Source of the DNA: a virus | Virus record (IMG/VR): IMGVR_UViG_3300030117_001623 | Location: 1-44,386 of that record | Reading direction: 5' to 3' (one strand) | Length of the DNA: 44,386 bases | In this document: positions 19,801-34,800 of the stretch, piece by piece | How the letters are laid out: each line of letters opens with the position of its first letter | Position numbering within the stretch: the first letter of the stretch is position 1 | The notes under the pieces: generated by a model | What the model saw: the letters and a program-made list of their open reading frames with translations, nothing else | Told to the model about the DNA's origin: nothing | Database searches by the model: none | Position numbers and translations under genes: made by a program

Positions 19801-22800
19801 CCTGACCTGCAACTGTAGATGTTATTGTTCTAGCATTAGCAAGAGTTCTTGTATTTCCAACATTAAGATACCAAGTATACGCAGAACCAACTCCACCACT
19901 AGAAATAGTAGCAGTTGCACCAGATGTCTTACCTGTCAATGTATTACCTGCAACCCATGCAGTCCCTGTAAACGGACCTACAACGAAGAGGTTAGTATCA
20001 GGATCAAACTCTAATACAGATGCATATCCTCCAACATTAGACCTAACAACTTCTCCAACTTGGAAATCAGTTGCACTTACACTTTGAATAGTGATTTGAT
20101 ATGCAGTTGTATTATCTCTAATATTTGTTGTTTGAAGATCGTGTATAACATCCTCAACGATATCAGTTACAAATGAATCATAAGTCCATGAACCTGCACC
20201 AAACTGAGCAAGAGTTTGTGTTTGTATTTCTTGTAGATAGTAGTTCTGATTATAAAGAATATTCTTAGAAGCACTTCTACCAACCTTTCTAGCAGGTGAA
20301 AGTATATTGACTGCAAACTCTATTAATTCTTTCCATCTATTTTTAACTGATATGGCATCACTTAATGATAATGCATCACGAACTCCAGTTCTCTGTGTAT
20401 GTAATGCACTGTACGCACCTGCTGTGCCACCAGTGTTTTCATTAGTTCCATATAGTAAATTATCTATTGCTTTTAATCCAATAGTTTCAAGTTGTTCAAC
20501 ACCATAAACAGTCGCAAGTAATATTTGTTCAACTCCATTAGTGGTATAGTTGTATTCTAAAGCAGAAGTAAGGAACTTCTCAATCTCTAAAATAATACTA
20601 TCATTACCACCAGTTTGTAAGTCAGATATTCCACCAATGATTATATCTTCAAGAGATTGTTGGAATGTTGATTCACCTAATGCACCACCTGGAAACTGGA
20701 ATGCTTGGAACTGTACATTGTTCAACAGATATGTAAACTCTGTGGACATTAAACCAGTTATCTCTTCTCTAATATATTCTCTGTTAAAGTATAATCTGTC
20801 AGCAGCAGTATTGAAATCAGCAGAGGTCGGAGCAATAATATCATTGAGTAATGCAATAAGAGTATCGATTGCAGTCTTGACATTGGCACATCCACCTGCA
20901 TCATTTGTTATACCCCAATCACCAACAATAATACCATCAGTATTATCATAAGTTAGATCTCCTGTAACTGCTTGTTTAGCATAGAATGCTAGTCTTTCAT
21001 GTGCATAAGCAGACTGATGAACCTGTAAACGGATATAACGTAACTCACTATTGTTACCGATGTAGAAACCTACAGCAGTAAGTATTCCATCATTACCACC
21101 ATCTTCAATATCTTGTGCCAATCCATCTAATATTAATCCTAAGTCAGTCTTACAACGTAATGTACCATCTGTAGATGTACCATTAGCATTTCTAGGCATA
21201 TCCAATGCAAGAGCAGGATATCTTTGTAACATATCATATGCTGCCTTATCAACGATAACTCTTCTGTTTGCACGAATTAAGTTAGCAGCATCACGGAATC
21301 TACCACGAGCATCAGTGTCTATTTGATTTGTGTATATTACATCATTTGTACCATTATGATAATCAACTGTTAATGGAACTTCAGAGAACGCATTTATTGT
21401 TGCACCAACAAACTCATATGCAGGTTCTGATTTAGTCACAGTTGCAAGATGATCTACAGCAGGTGATTGTGATGCAAATGTCAATGTATCAGTAATGATA
21501 TCAAATAGGTTTGCTACTGTAGATTGTACATCTTGACAATCTTGTGTTGAGTATTCAGATTTTGTTATGCCATTAGTTATCGCACTAGAGAATGTGTGAC
21601 TGTATTGATCATCAGCAGAAGACTTGCCGACGTTGATCGTGAACGTGTCGTTCGTATGGGCAGAGATTTTAAGAACTTGCTTAGACGCAGGGTCAGATTT
21701 TCTAGGGTATGCAGTAATCTTTTGATTACCGTCCTTGGAGCAAGTGAATGAGATAGCACCATCCGCAAGGAATACAGAATCACCAGAGACAGTGATGCCA
21801 TTAGTGGTAGCAGAGACAAACGCATGAGTATAGTTACCTCCTGTTATGATTGCATTTGAAGTTGCAGAAACGAATGTGTGTGCCGAGGTGTCCGAAGAGG
21901 TGCCGACATTGACAGTGATAGAATTATCTCGTTTGATAATACCGTTTGCTGAAGCAGATACGAATGTATGAACATATTGATCAGCAGCAGAAGAAGGACC
22001 AACATTAACTGTAAATGTATTGTCTGTCTTCGCTGTAATCCTTAACCATCTGCCAGAGAAAGGATCAGTTGAACGAGGATATGTTTTAGTTTCATGGTTA
22101 CCATCTTTTGTACAAGTAAAGGATAGTGAGTTATCAGCAATCCTAATCTTATCACCTACAACAAATCCATGAGAGTTTTGAGTAATAACTAAAACACCAT
22201 CAGCAGGATTATAAGTTGCACCTGTGGCAGTAGATGATACACCATCAGCAACTATTGCTAGTGCTGTGTTGTAAGCAGGGTCTGGAGTTCCTGCATTTGC
22301 ACCTGTACCAGAAGCACGAGGATAAGTCTTCTGTGCTGTGTTTCCATCAGTTGTACAAGTAAATGTTAATGAATCAGCAGTCAACTTAATGTTTGTACCG
22401 ACTGCTAAGTTATGATCACCAATGAACATCTTAAGAAGTCCAGTTGCAGGATCATAAGTTGTCCCTGCTCCTGGTTGATAATTTACTATTGGTGACTTAC
22501 CAACATCAATAGTAAAGTTATTAGCATCAACTCTTGTAACTTCTTGCCAACCTTGAGCAGCAGGGTCTTTTGCTCTTGGATAGGTATGGTTTGTAGCATT
22601 GCTGTCCATTGAACATGTAAATGTCAATGAGTTATCAGCAAGTTGAATCTTATCACCAGTTGCAAGATTATGACTGTTAGAGGTAATATTTAAAATACCA
22701 GTAGCAGCATCATAAGTTGCATTAGATGCAGTGAGATTTGTATCACTTGTTAATCCATGTCCAGTGCTAGTAACAACCATGTCACCAGTAGCAGGGTTGT

Positions 22801-25800
22801 AAGTTGCAGTTGATGGAGTAAACTGAGTTACAGACTGTGTAAGATAGTTTGATTCAGTAATAGTGGTATCAAACTTCTGAGTCAATCCATGATCACCTAA
22901 TGTAGACCAAGGTTCGTTATTAATAACAAATCTTACCAATTTCTCTACTATATCATATGTGTATAGTGATTCTTTCAAATCATCTGATACATGTAACAAT
23001 GTGATAGGATTAGTAGTTCTATTGACATATAATGCAGCAGCATCCCAAGTATGACTGTTAGATCCATTTCTAAGATCTTCAACCATTGCCTTAAGAATAT
23101 CTCTTACATCATCTTCACAGTTAACTGCTCCACCAATAACAGTAAAGAATGGATAACGTTCCTTCATGATATACACTGCCTCTCTAGCAATGTAATCGTA
23201 GTTTAATATTATATTATCTGCAGCGTTAATATATCTGTGTGTTTTCTGATTGAATCCTCTACTTGCAACACCTACATTAACTGTGATTGTATCTCCTGTA
23301 ACAGCAGTGATAGCAAGGGTTTTACCATAAGAAGGATCTGTTACTCTTGGATAAGTATGATTTGTTGCGTTATTATCTTTTGTACATGTAAATGTTAATG
23401 AGTTAGCAGCAATCGTAACAGTATCAGATGTTGTATGACTATGAGATCCTATTGTAAGTTCTAATAGACCATTTGTTGCATCGTAATCAGCAGCAGTTGG
23501 TGTATAGTTATTTGAACCAGATACAGTGATTGCATTAGTTGTTGCAGAAACAAATGTATGAACACCACCAATCAACCTAGCAGTTGCACGGATAGCATCA
23601 TTATTAACATATTCATCGATAGTAAAGTCAGGTGCACCAGACCAGTCTTCTAAGAATACCTGTTTATCAGCACCATCAAAATGCCATAATAATTTTGTAT
23701 TAGCATCACCTTGGAACATTCCATTCTGAGGAGTGAATGGTATTGTAGAATAACGACTCTCTGCACTCAATCTTAGTTCGTCAAGATGTCCGAAGAATGC
23801 ATTTGCTCCTGCATAATCCGCACCAACTCTTAATGGTTTTGCTGCATAGTTACTACTATCAGTTCCAGTTCCTCTTTCTTGTCCATCTAGGAATATTTTA
23901 ACAGTGGTAGAAGTTTTCTGTACAACAACATGTGTCCAAGTATCTGTAGCAAGAACAGTAGCACCAGATGTTACTAGATCAGAGTTATTGACATTATAAC
24001 GAACTTGTCCACCATTTAAGTATAAACGACCTGCTACATCATTTGCTGTTGTTCTAAAGTCAAGTAAGGTTGCTACACCAGATATAGACGCTGCTGCTGC
24101 CTTAACATAAAGTTCAATAGTAAATGCAGCAGTTCCCCATGCAAAATCACTGGATGAATCTACATTTAAGTAATCTAATGTAACTTGTGCAACACCAACA
24201 CTAACTGTAATAGTGTCTGAGGTTACTGCAGTGATGTCTAATGCAGTGCCAGATGCAGGGTCAGTAGATCTTGGATATGGATGATTTGTTGTATTACTAT
24301 CAGCAGTACATGTAAATGTCAAACCTCCATCAGCAATAGTAACTTTATTACTTGTTGTTAAACTGTGAGTTCCAATATTGATAACTAATGTTCCTGTCTC
24401 AGGATCATATGATGTTCCTGCCTGTGCAGTGTGAGTAGATGTAGCACCATTTGATGCTTGGATTGCGTTAGCAACACCACTTACAAATGTATGAGTATGA
24501 TTTGCTCTACCTAATAATAATGATCCTTGACCAAACTTTTTAGTTGATGTGTCAATCTGTGCTTCACCATACCATGTTGGAGGGTTGAAGTCTAATCCAC
24601 CACGTTGTGATCTACCAATCTTACCAAGATAGATTGTATTTCTTGCTTGGTTATAACCAACAACTTCTGCTTTACTATCTCTAGATCTAATAATTTGACC
24701 AGTTTGGAATATACCATCACCTATTCTGTCAGTGATTGTTAGTTTTCTGATTCTAGCACCTTCTGTTGCAGTAAAGTCACCATTATTATTACCATAATCA
24801 ATCTTATAGTTACGGATATATTCATTCTCTTGGAATGTGCCAGTTAGATTATCATAAGGAATCACATAGTTGTTAACCTGTTCATTAGCAGGGAAACTAC
24901 TATCAAATGCAGTATTATTATCAGTAAAGTCTACTATACCAATCTGTGATTGTGAAATGTTATCAAGAACAACGTTTGGATATGTCTGAGATGTAATTCT
25001 GTTGAATAGTAATCCAAAGAATGATGAACCTTCAGATATATTGACCTGTCCGATAAACTCCTGAGTTGTAGGATCTTGATAAGCAGATGTCTGTGTTACT
25101 AAAGCAACTACACCAGATTGTGCACCAACAATATAATCATTTAATTGAATATCAAATAATCCAGGTGTAGACTGATATGTACCTGCAGTTTTACTTAATG
25201 TTAGTTTATCTGTAACTACGATGTCCGTGCTGTATATTGGATTATCTTCTTGATGTGATACTGCTGCTGTACCATTCTGTGCTCTAGTTACACCTAGAGT
25301 TGTTGAATCATTATTTTGTGTAACACTGTTTACTAAGAATATCTCTGATTCTACCTGATAGTTTTTACCTGCAACAAATGTACCTGCATCAACTGGTTCA
25401 TCAGCAGTTGAGTTGTCAATCTTGTACTTAACCATCTCAATGGTTGTAGTTGAAGCACCAATAGTATAACGTAACTGTGCAAGAGGTGTTGTAGCACCAT
25501 CTAAGTTTATTTGTTCAACTTTAGCAGTGTCACCAGTTAAGTTAGAAACACTCTCACCAAATACAAATAATCCAATGTTAGGTACAGAATATTGACCAGA
25601 TGTTTCATCATTGAATCCACCTGACGCTTGAGCAGCAACGTTAGCAGCAAAACCAGTAGCACCAACAGTAGTCAGTTCACCTGCAACAAACTCAGATCCT
25701 GTTGTCATGAATCCGAAAATATCATTACCAACTACAGATGTTACAGTCAATCTTGAACCAGAACTTGTACCAACTAGTGCCATACCTATGGTTGGGAAGA

Positions 25801-28800
25801 TACCACTAATATTAACAAATTGTATTCTCCTTGTAGCAACTTGAGTTATAGTAACGTTTACATACTTAATACTTGCAGGAGGTTGTGGTGGTTCACTGAA
25901 TACAATAGAATCACCTTGAAGTTCAAATGCAGTTCCAGGTGTTTGTACAACACCATTAAGAACAATCATTAACTGGTTAGCATTAGCAACAACGTTGTTA
26001 CCATCAACAGTTAGAGGGAATGATATTTTCTCACCATCAAACTGATTTGATATATCATCTAATCTTTGTACAACAGAAGTTAGAATGTTCTCAGAAGAAG
26101 TAAGACGTTTTTGACGGAATAGAACTTCAGTATTATTAAACTCAGAATAAACAGGTTCAACAAGAGCAAAGTTTTGGATGTTAGGAACAATCGCATCTCT
26201 AGCAAGTTCAACAGATTTAGTTAACTGGAATGCGGTTTCTTTATTAGGAATGAAACCATAATCATTTAGGTCTAACTCACCAAATACTTTGAATGATGCA
26301 GGGTGAACATTCTTGATTAGAATCTCTTTCCACTCACCAATAGAAACAGCAGATTTGACAGCATATGAGAAGTCTTGATAATAGTAACTATCTTGTATCT
26401 TTTGGATAATCTCAGATGGTTTACCAACATCATCAACAAATTGACCAGTAGTTTTAGTAATGGAACCAATCTCTAAAACACCAGTAGCAACTTTAATATC
26501 AGACATGATACCAGAAGACTTAGAAATCACACCAGTAATTCTTGATCCTTGTGTAAATGTACCATTGTAATCTACAATCTTAAGAACTCTAGGACCAATC
26601 TGCCAACCTGCGTTAGTTGAAACATATCCAGTGGCAGTTGAGTTTTCTAAAGAATCACCTTGATAAACAAGTTCTCCTTCTAAGAATGTTGATGTAATAA
26701 CGTTTGCAGTAGCAGCACCACCGAATGATTCAGTTAATACTTGTTGACGACCTGTACCTGCGTTAACAAATGATAATGCATCACCTAAGTTTGCGTTAGC
26801 AGCAGTAATAGCAATCTTTAACTGATCATTTTCTAATGAGTTTGCAGCACCAGTAATAGCATAGTAAGTTGTGCTTCCATTCAATCTACCAACAGCACCT
26901 GCAGATAGAGGGTATTGAGCACCATCTCCAGTATCAACAACATTCAATGTTATTTCAGATCCATTTGCAATACCATGTGGGAAAGCAAACTGTAGTAATC
27001 CTAAGTCAAGGTTAACAACATAGTTGAATGATGATCTTAAGTTAACTGCAGGAGTTGATGAATAACCTGCACCTGGATCTTTAACAATAATAGTATCTAA
27101 TCTACCATTCTTAATACTTGCCTCTGCAATAGCACCACTACCACCACCTCCAGAAATAATAACAGCAGGTGCTTGTGAATATCCAGTACCTGGATCTGTA
27201 ACTGTAATGCTATCGAGTATACTTGTAGATGTTAACTGAGCATTGATTGGGAATGTAATCTCAGGACGTAATGTATAATCATGAGGGTAGTCATAACCAA
27301 AGTTGTTATTCTTAAGTTTCTTAATTTTACCAACACTATCACCTTTAGTAAAGATAGATGCACCTGTACCAAATGGAGGTATGACAACTACCAACTCAGC
27401 ACCAGATCCAGTTAGTCCTGCACCAAGAATACCTGGAATTGCTTCGATGTCTATAGTTGCTGTAGTATAATTCTTACCTGGTGATGTAACATTAACTGTG
27501 TTTATTTGACCTGGAATAGTTACACCATTAGCATCAGTTCCATCAGCAACGATAATCTCTACAAATCCACCTTCTCCGTCACCACCAATAGGAACACTCT
27601 GATAAGTTCCAACTGCATATTCAGTTCCAGGATTATCAATTTGTACTCTTTCAATTTGTCTTGTGGATTGAATAGTAGTTACAACAGGTAACCTAGTATA
27701 GAAACCACCTGGATTTACAATACGAACATCACTGATTGATCCAACTGCTTTTAATGAAGAAGTTGAGTAAGTTGTTTGGTTAATATCTGCATCACCTTCT
27801 GGTTCATTGAGAAGAGGGAACTTGATAATATCAGCACCACGAGTGATAGTAGCACCTGCAATAGAACTAATTTCAAAGTTTCCTTTATATGGAGAATCAA
27901 CAACGTCTAAGTAACTTCCTGCAACAACAGGTGAATCTGCTCCTGTTCTAGAAGGATCAAAGTAGTAAGATATATTAGTAACAATACTTTGATCTACTTT
28001 AAGTGTCACAGATGGAGTTGGTTGTCCTTCTCCTGTTAAACCTGGTATTCCAACTCTGTCAATAGAGTTGAATGAGTATTCGAGTTTGTATAGACTATCT
28101 TTTGCAAATGATAAGTTTCCACCTGCCATAGATGAATGACTAAGATCAAAGATGTATTGATGTCCATAGAACATCTTTAAAACAGGAGATTTAACAAATA
28201 CACTAACAGCAGATGCTGATGTAGCAGGACTTGTTATTGCATTCTGTTTTAATTTGTATACAAATTCTAGAGGACTGATTACTCTGTCTACAGGGAATGC
28301 ACCATCATATTCATCATAGACAACACTACCTACAGTCTGGCTAGGGTTACCATCGATGTAAAGCATATCTCCTCTTGAGAGATAATGACTTGTGTTAGTG
28401 ATTACATACACTTCATCACTGTTCTCTACTGCAGTGACTTGTAAAATTTTGTCAAGATTTGCAACTAATGTAATCTTGAGTACGCCAGTAAGGTTTGTTA
28501 TCTGTACTGTGCTATATGCAGCATTGAATGATATATCACCTGATGTTAGTTGTACAACAGATCCAACAATATACGCTGATGATCCAGAAACTTCATCGAT
28601 TCTTACAGAATAATCTGCAGTTGCAAATACTTTAAACTTGGCAAAACTATCTAAGTTTCCAGAACCAGTTGATGTGGTACCATCAAGGTTAAAATCATTA
28701 AGATCTATATTGAAAGTTCCAGGTGTTGTATTATTGATTGTTGCAAAAGTATATCCCTCTATAATATTGATATCATTAGGTATAGGTCCTACAATACCAT

Positions 28801-31800
28801 AAGTTGACTGTTCATTAAACTGTTCAGTAACAAGTTGACCAGTGTTTAAGTCATCAGTCCATGCGTTATTGTTTACAGCAAGATATACTTGATTATTATC
28901 AAGATCTCTTCTAACAATGTAACCGCTATTAACAAATACACCAGATGAGTTATTAAGACGTAGTTTTGTACCAATACCAAACTGGAATGACTGATTTATA
29001 GTTAACTTCTGTACGTTATCAATCTTGATGGTTGGTGTTACTTTAAAGAAGTATCTGTCTTTAACAACAGCAGATACACTAAGTTTTTGTGATCCAGGTG
29101 AAGGGACTGTAGCAGTTCTAGAACTCCATATATCCTGTGTGTATGTGAGTGTCTGTGTACCTTCACTCATGCTTATTGCAGCATCGTCAAAGTCTAATGA
29201 TTGGAATCCTGCTTCAGATAAGGTATAACCAGTATTTTGTATTGTGAGTGTACTACCAGTTACAGGACTAACTGCAGTTCTAGTAAATCCTATACCAGTA
29301 TTAGTTCCTGTGGTAATAGCACCTAGTCTTGATGAATCTGCATTTTTATCAGATTTTAGTGCAAATCCTTCAAAATCAATAAGATCATAACGATTATTAT
29401 TAGTAGTAAACCATGCTGTATCAGTCCAACTATATGCAAATCCAAATGCACCTGCTGTAGGTAATGCACTAACATCACTTGGTACAGTTGGTGTAACTGC
29501 TCTGTTTCTCAATCTTAGATTATCAACAAAGAACTGTCCCTGTTCATTTGCTCTAAAGTTTCCTATTGTACCATTTCTACCAGGAATTTGTCCGATGTAA
29601 AGATCTTTACTACCTAAACTTGTACCTGCAATCGTGCTCTGTATAACTTGTATACCATTGACAAAAACAGTATATACATTTCCTTCTCTCTTCAATCCAA
29701 TCCACTGCCATGTATTATCAGCATACATGTTACTTAATGCGGATTGTGCTGCTCCAGATGCAGCGTTAAGTTTAGTAGAACTGTTTGTTATAGCAAGTTC
29801 TAGTTTACCTCCTGATATATCATAGTATAACCAAAGACCACCAGTTGCTACCTCAGCGTCACCAATAGCAATCAATGTTTGTTGTGTAGGTGATACAGAA
29901 GTTACAGTAGAATCTTTGTATATCATCATCTCGATAGTGAAATCACTATCAAGTTTAGTGCCTAGTTGAGCAGAAGTAATTTGAAGATTTGCTTGTGTCC
30001 AAGATGTTTGTCCTGTTTGATATCCATTGATCTTAGCAACGTTATCTGCATATGTAATAGAGTTACTAGTTGATGTAGATGTTAATGTATATGTGGTAGT
30101 AGTATCAGCAGTTGAACCTGCAGTAAATGGGAACAAGAACTCATTTCTATTCCACTGAGTTTGACCTACAGCATGAACATCACCAGAGTTATCAACATCT
30201 ACAGAATGAACAGTAAATCCTTCAATCTTATTTGCAGTAGATTGATTTGTTGTATGATTTTTAATTTTACCATCATAACCAATCTTGACTGTATCAATAG
30301 TTGTTAATGTGTTTGTATTGTCTATCCTTGTAAATGCTATGTTTAGATCACCGAAGATGTCAATAGCAGATGTTGCTGCCATAGTAAGTTCTCTTCCTGG
30401 AGCAACATATCTGTAGTTCCAAATAATAGCACCTGTAGTGTCTATCTTACCAATCCACCAACTATCTCTAGTTGTATTATCTGCTTTAGATCTTAGACCA
30501 CAAGTAATATAGATTTCATTAAACTCATCAATCGAAATGCTTGAGTTTAACATAGAATATAGACTACTTGCATACTGGTTAATCCAGTCTACAGTAATAG
30601 CAGTTGTACCAAAATTAATCTTTGCAACTGCAACATCAACATCTGTAGTAGAATTGTTTGCTGCAACTTCTAAGGAAGCATATACATCAGTTCCATTGAT
30701 TATAATATCAGTAATTTTTTCAGATTTATTAGGAGAAGCAAGTTTTCTCTTAAGTGCAAAGTTACCATTAGTATCGATAGAAGCAACAAAAGCATCATAA
30801 GGTGCTCCTGAGTTAGTATTGGTAAAACCACCAATAATAAATCTAGTATCAGAATATTTCTTAATACATGTAATATGATCAGCACGAGTTGAACCAGATA
30901 TACCTGCATATCCTTTTTGGAAGGATAACGTAGCACTTAGACCATTTGATGCTTCAGTATACTTAACAAGCACAACATCTGGATTATATTGTGAAAGGAT
31001 AGAACTGTTTGGTTTATTTTCACCAACAACCCATATATCATGACCGTCAACAAATAGTCTAATAAACTCAGACTCTTCTTGACCAGATACTAGTTCTAAA
31101 GTTTTTTCCCATTCTTTAACACCAGATGCAGATAGTTTTGCTAGGAAGGCAACAGCATTGCCTGACGAGTCTTTAGTTTTACCACAGAGATAAACTTCTT
31201 TATCAGAGTTCACATAAACATCATTTACTTTTACATACTGTGCATTACTGAACTTAGCAATATAGTAATCTGCTTTTTTGAATACCTGTGGGTGTGAAAG
31301 GATAACTCTAGGATTACTTGTATATCCCCAACCTGAGTTTACAATATTAACGTTTTCAATAGATCCAACTGATGTTACAACTGCTTCTAACTCACCACCA
31401 GTACCATTACCATCAATGATAATAGTTGGGGGAATATCTGTATTATATCCAGATCCAGTTTGATTTATTACTATCTCTTCAATACCTTTAAACTGTCTGA
31501 CAACAAATGTTTTATTAGTGTTTGCCATGACAGGAGTATAGTCAACAAATACGCTGTCACCTGGTTGTAGATTGTGAGGATTGACTGTGGTAAGTTTACC
31601 AAAGTTATTACCACTTATATTTTCAAAACCATATGCTTCTACTGCCTCACCCGCAATTCTAGAAACACGAGCAGAAACACCACTACCATCAGTATCAGTA
31701 TTATCAAACATCAATCTATCATTGACCTGATAGTTTATACCTGGATTTTCAACCGTAAATCCAGTTACAGAAGCGTCTTCAAACTTAGTAGTAGTCTCAA

Positions 31801-34800
31801 CTTCAATATCAACCTTAGAGTCAAACTTAACTTTAGGGAAGTAGTCAAATAACTGTAATGGAGACTCTTCAAAGACCTGATCAGGATCATCAAGTTCATC
31901 TTGCTCAATGACACCACTTCTATCTTCGTCTTCTACGTCAAATAGTAATATATCACCATTCTCTAGTGTTAGAGCGTTTGTAGAGGCATTTGGTGCTCTC
32001 TCAACGTCAATATCAACATTCTCATAGGGATCACGATATCTAACAACACCAGTAGGAATATTTTGCTGAATAGCATCTGCACTCAAGTTCCAAGTATCTA
32101 CAACAGAGTTGAAGTCAGGTCCTAATACATAAGGGAATAGTGGATTACCATCTTCTGTAGAATCTATAGTAACAAAGTAACAATATCTTCCATCAGGATA
32201 CTCAGGTGTTTTACAGAATCTACCATTGTATTGATCAAGTGCACCTAGACCAAAAACATATTCATAGTCTTCTACAAAGTTACCTGCTACTTCTTCAGTT
32301 AGTAAAGGTCCTGCTATTCTAACAGGATTTGGATTAGAGTCTATATCATATACTAGATTAGTTCTAAGTCTATATGATGTATTGAGTTTTGCTATAGAAG
32401 ATGATTGATCAGTAGGATCTGAATATCCATATGGACCGTATATTGGGTTACCATCAAATGCCCAACCTACAATAGGAGAGTGTTGTAATCCATCTTCTTT
32501 TTCTTTTATTAAACCTGCTGTATTTTCAAATAAATTATCACCAAGAATATATCTAAGTGTTTGAGGATTACTCAAGTGTGCATATTCACCACCATACTGG
32601 TTATTATATCCTTCAAATACAGAACCTTTAGCACTATCAAACGTTGTTGATTTTTGTAAGTTATAAGTCCACTGGAATACATTAGCAGTAAATGAAGCGT
32701 CTTGACCAACTGAATTTAAATTGATTAGAGTAGTTCCTTGTACATAACTAATACCTCTGTTTACAATAGTAATACTAGTAACTCTACCTGCATTTTCTCC
32801 ATCAGTGTCTATAGTTGCTCTAGCAACCGCACCAAAACCTTCACCTTGTATGGTAATCTCAGGTGCAGTTGTATATCCAGAACCAGCAGATATAATCGCA
32901 ATAGATATGATTCTACCGTTGTTGACTATAGCCTGTGCAACAGCACCACTACCCGAACTAAGTGTAACACTAGGTGTGGATGTGTAAGATTGTCCGCCTG
33001 ATCCCACGGTGACTGCTTGAATAGGACCACGAACAGATGCAGTTGCTTCAGCACCAGTACCACCGCCACCAACAATAGTGATAGATGGTTGTGAAGTATA
33101 TCCAGTACCACCAGAGTTAATAAGAATTCTAGATACAACACCTTTTGTTATAATAGCAGTTGCAGCAGCACCAGAACCTCCACCGCCAACGATTGATACT
33201 AGAGGAGATGCAATATAACCAGAACCACCGTTAGTGACTGTAATTTCACTAACAGAACCATTAACAGTAACACTAGCAGTCGCACCTGTTCCTCCACCAC
33301 CTGATATAGTTAAAACAGGAGGAGATGCAGCATCATAGTCAAATCCTGCATTTGCTATACTAACACTGGTAATAGCACCAAATGTTTTCTTTTTAGTTGA
33401 CTTATATGACCAGATTGATACACCATTTACCCATGTACCAATAGGTCCAGGATTTATAGCATTTTTTGTTGATATAGTTGTGGAAACTATAGGGAAACGA
33501 TTTAACTTACGTTGGTTACCTGGTAAAAGAGCAGAACCAGGAAACGGACCAATCTTATAGTTGGGTATACCAGTGGATGCTAGATATGCATACTGTGTAT
33601 TGAAGAATGAGTTTTGTACGTTAGTTGTATATGGTCCGATTGCGTTAAATACTGCAGTGCTATCAGACTTACCTTTATTTAAGTCAACAGATACGAGAAT
33701 ATTACCCTGAGGAGTTACAGTTGCAGGTTGTGGTAGTTGATATTGGAATACAGTGCTTGTATCTCTAGATGTGACTAAGAATGTGCCATTATAGATGATT
33801 GGGTTAGCACCATAGATTGTAACCTGATCTCCAACAAGCAATCCATGATTATTTGCACAAGTTACTGTAGCAAACTGATTATTAACACCACCAAATGTTA
33901 TACCTGTGACTGATATTAACTTTTTAACGTTGTATAACCAAGTAGTCAAATGAGGATCAAGACTACTACCACCTAATTTAGAAACTGTTAGTTTGTCACC
34001 TGGTAGGTAGTAAGAACCAGTATCAGTTAGTGTTGTTTGCTGTGCATCAACTATACCTACTATGTTCATCACTACTTCTTGTAGTGTTCCTTTATTGATG
34101 AATACAGTAAAGTTAGATGATACCTGAGTAGCAGAATCCCAATCCTCTACAATACCATTTGCTGAACGTGTACATTCAATAAACTGGTTGAGTGATTTTT
34201 CCTTATATTTCACAAGTTCTGTCCTAGAACCCGAACCTATAACAAACTCACCGTTTCTTTCTGGCCATCCTACAGTAGAGTCAACCGTAATGATTGAATC
34301 GGTTGTATTGAGAGGTTCTGCAAGTTTTGTCTTATAAGGTACGGTAAACGTCCCATTAATAGTCTCTTCTGATAAAACAAGTTCAAATATCTCTACATCT
34401 GATGTTTTGATTGAAATATAGTTTTCAACTAACGCACTTGCGTTTTGAACATTAGGATCAGCAATATCTGCCTCCTGTGTAATCAATCCATCTCTTATAT
34501 TAACAGCATCTCCAGAAACTTTAGTTGCTCTAAGAATAGTATCAATAGACCATGTTGCAGCAGATGGTTTGATGATTTGATCTTTTGGATATGTAACTGA
34601 GACACTTTCACCATATAATAGTTTAAACAAATATGCGATACTAAAAGATGTACCCTTTGATGAATAAAAATCTTTTATAGTTTTGATAGATGTTCTTACA
34701 TCAATTTTAGAATAGTCAAGTTCTGGAACATCAGGTAAGAATTGTTCTGTATATTTGTCTAACAGTCTCTTTACAAACAATGCGTCAAGACATTTTACAG

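Noticed and set aside
32738-33001. Overlapping plus-strand ORFs in the Gly-rich repeat region
   Set aside because: They mirror the repetitive codons of the minus-strand giant gene; composition shows they are antisense shadows.
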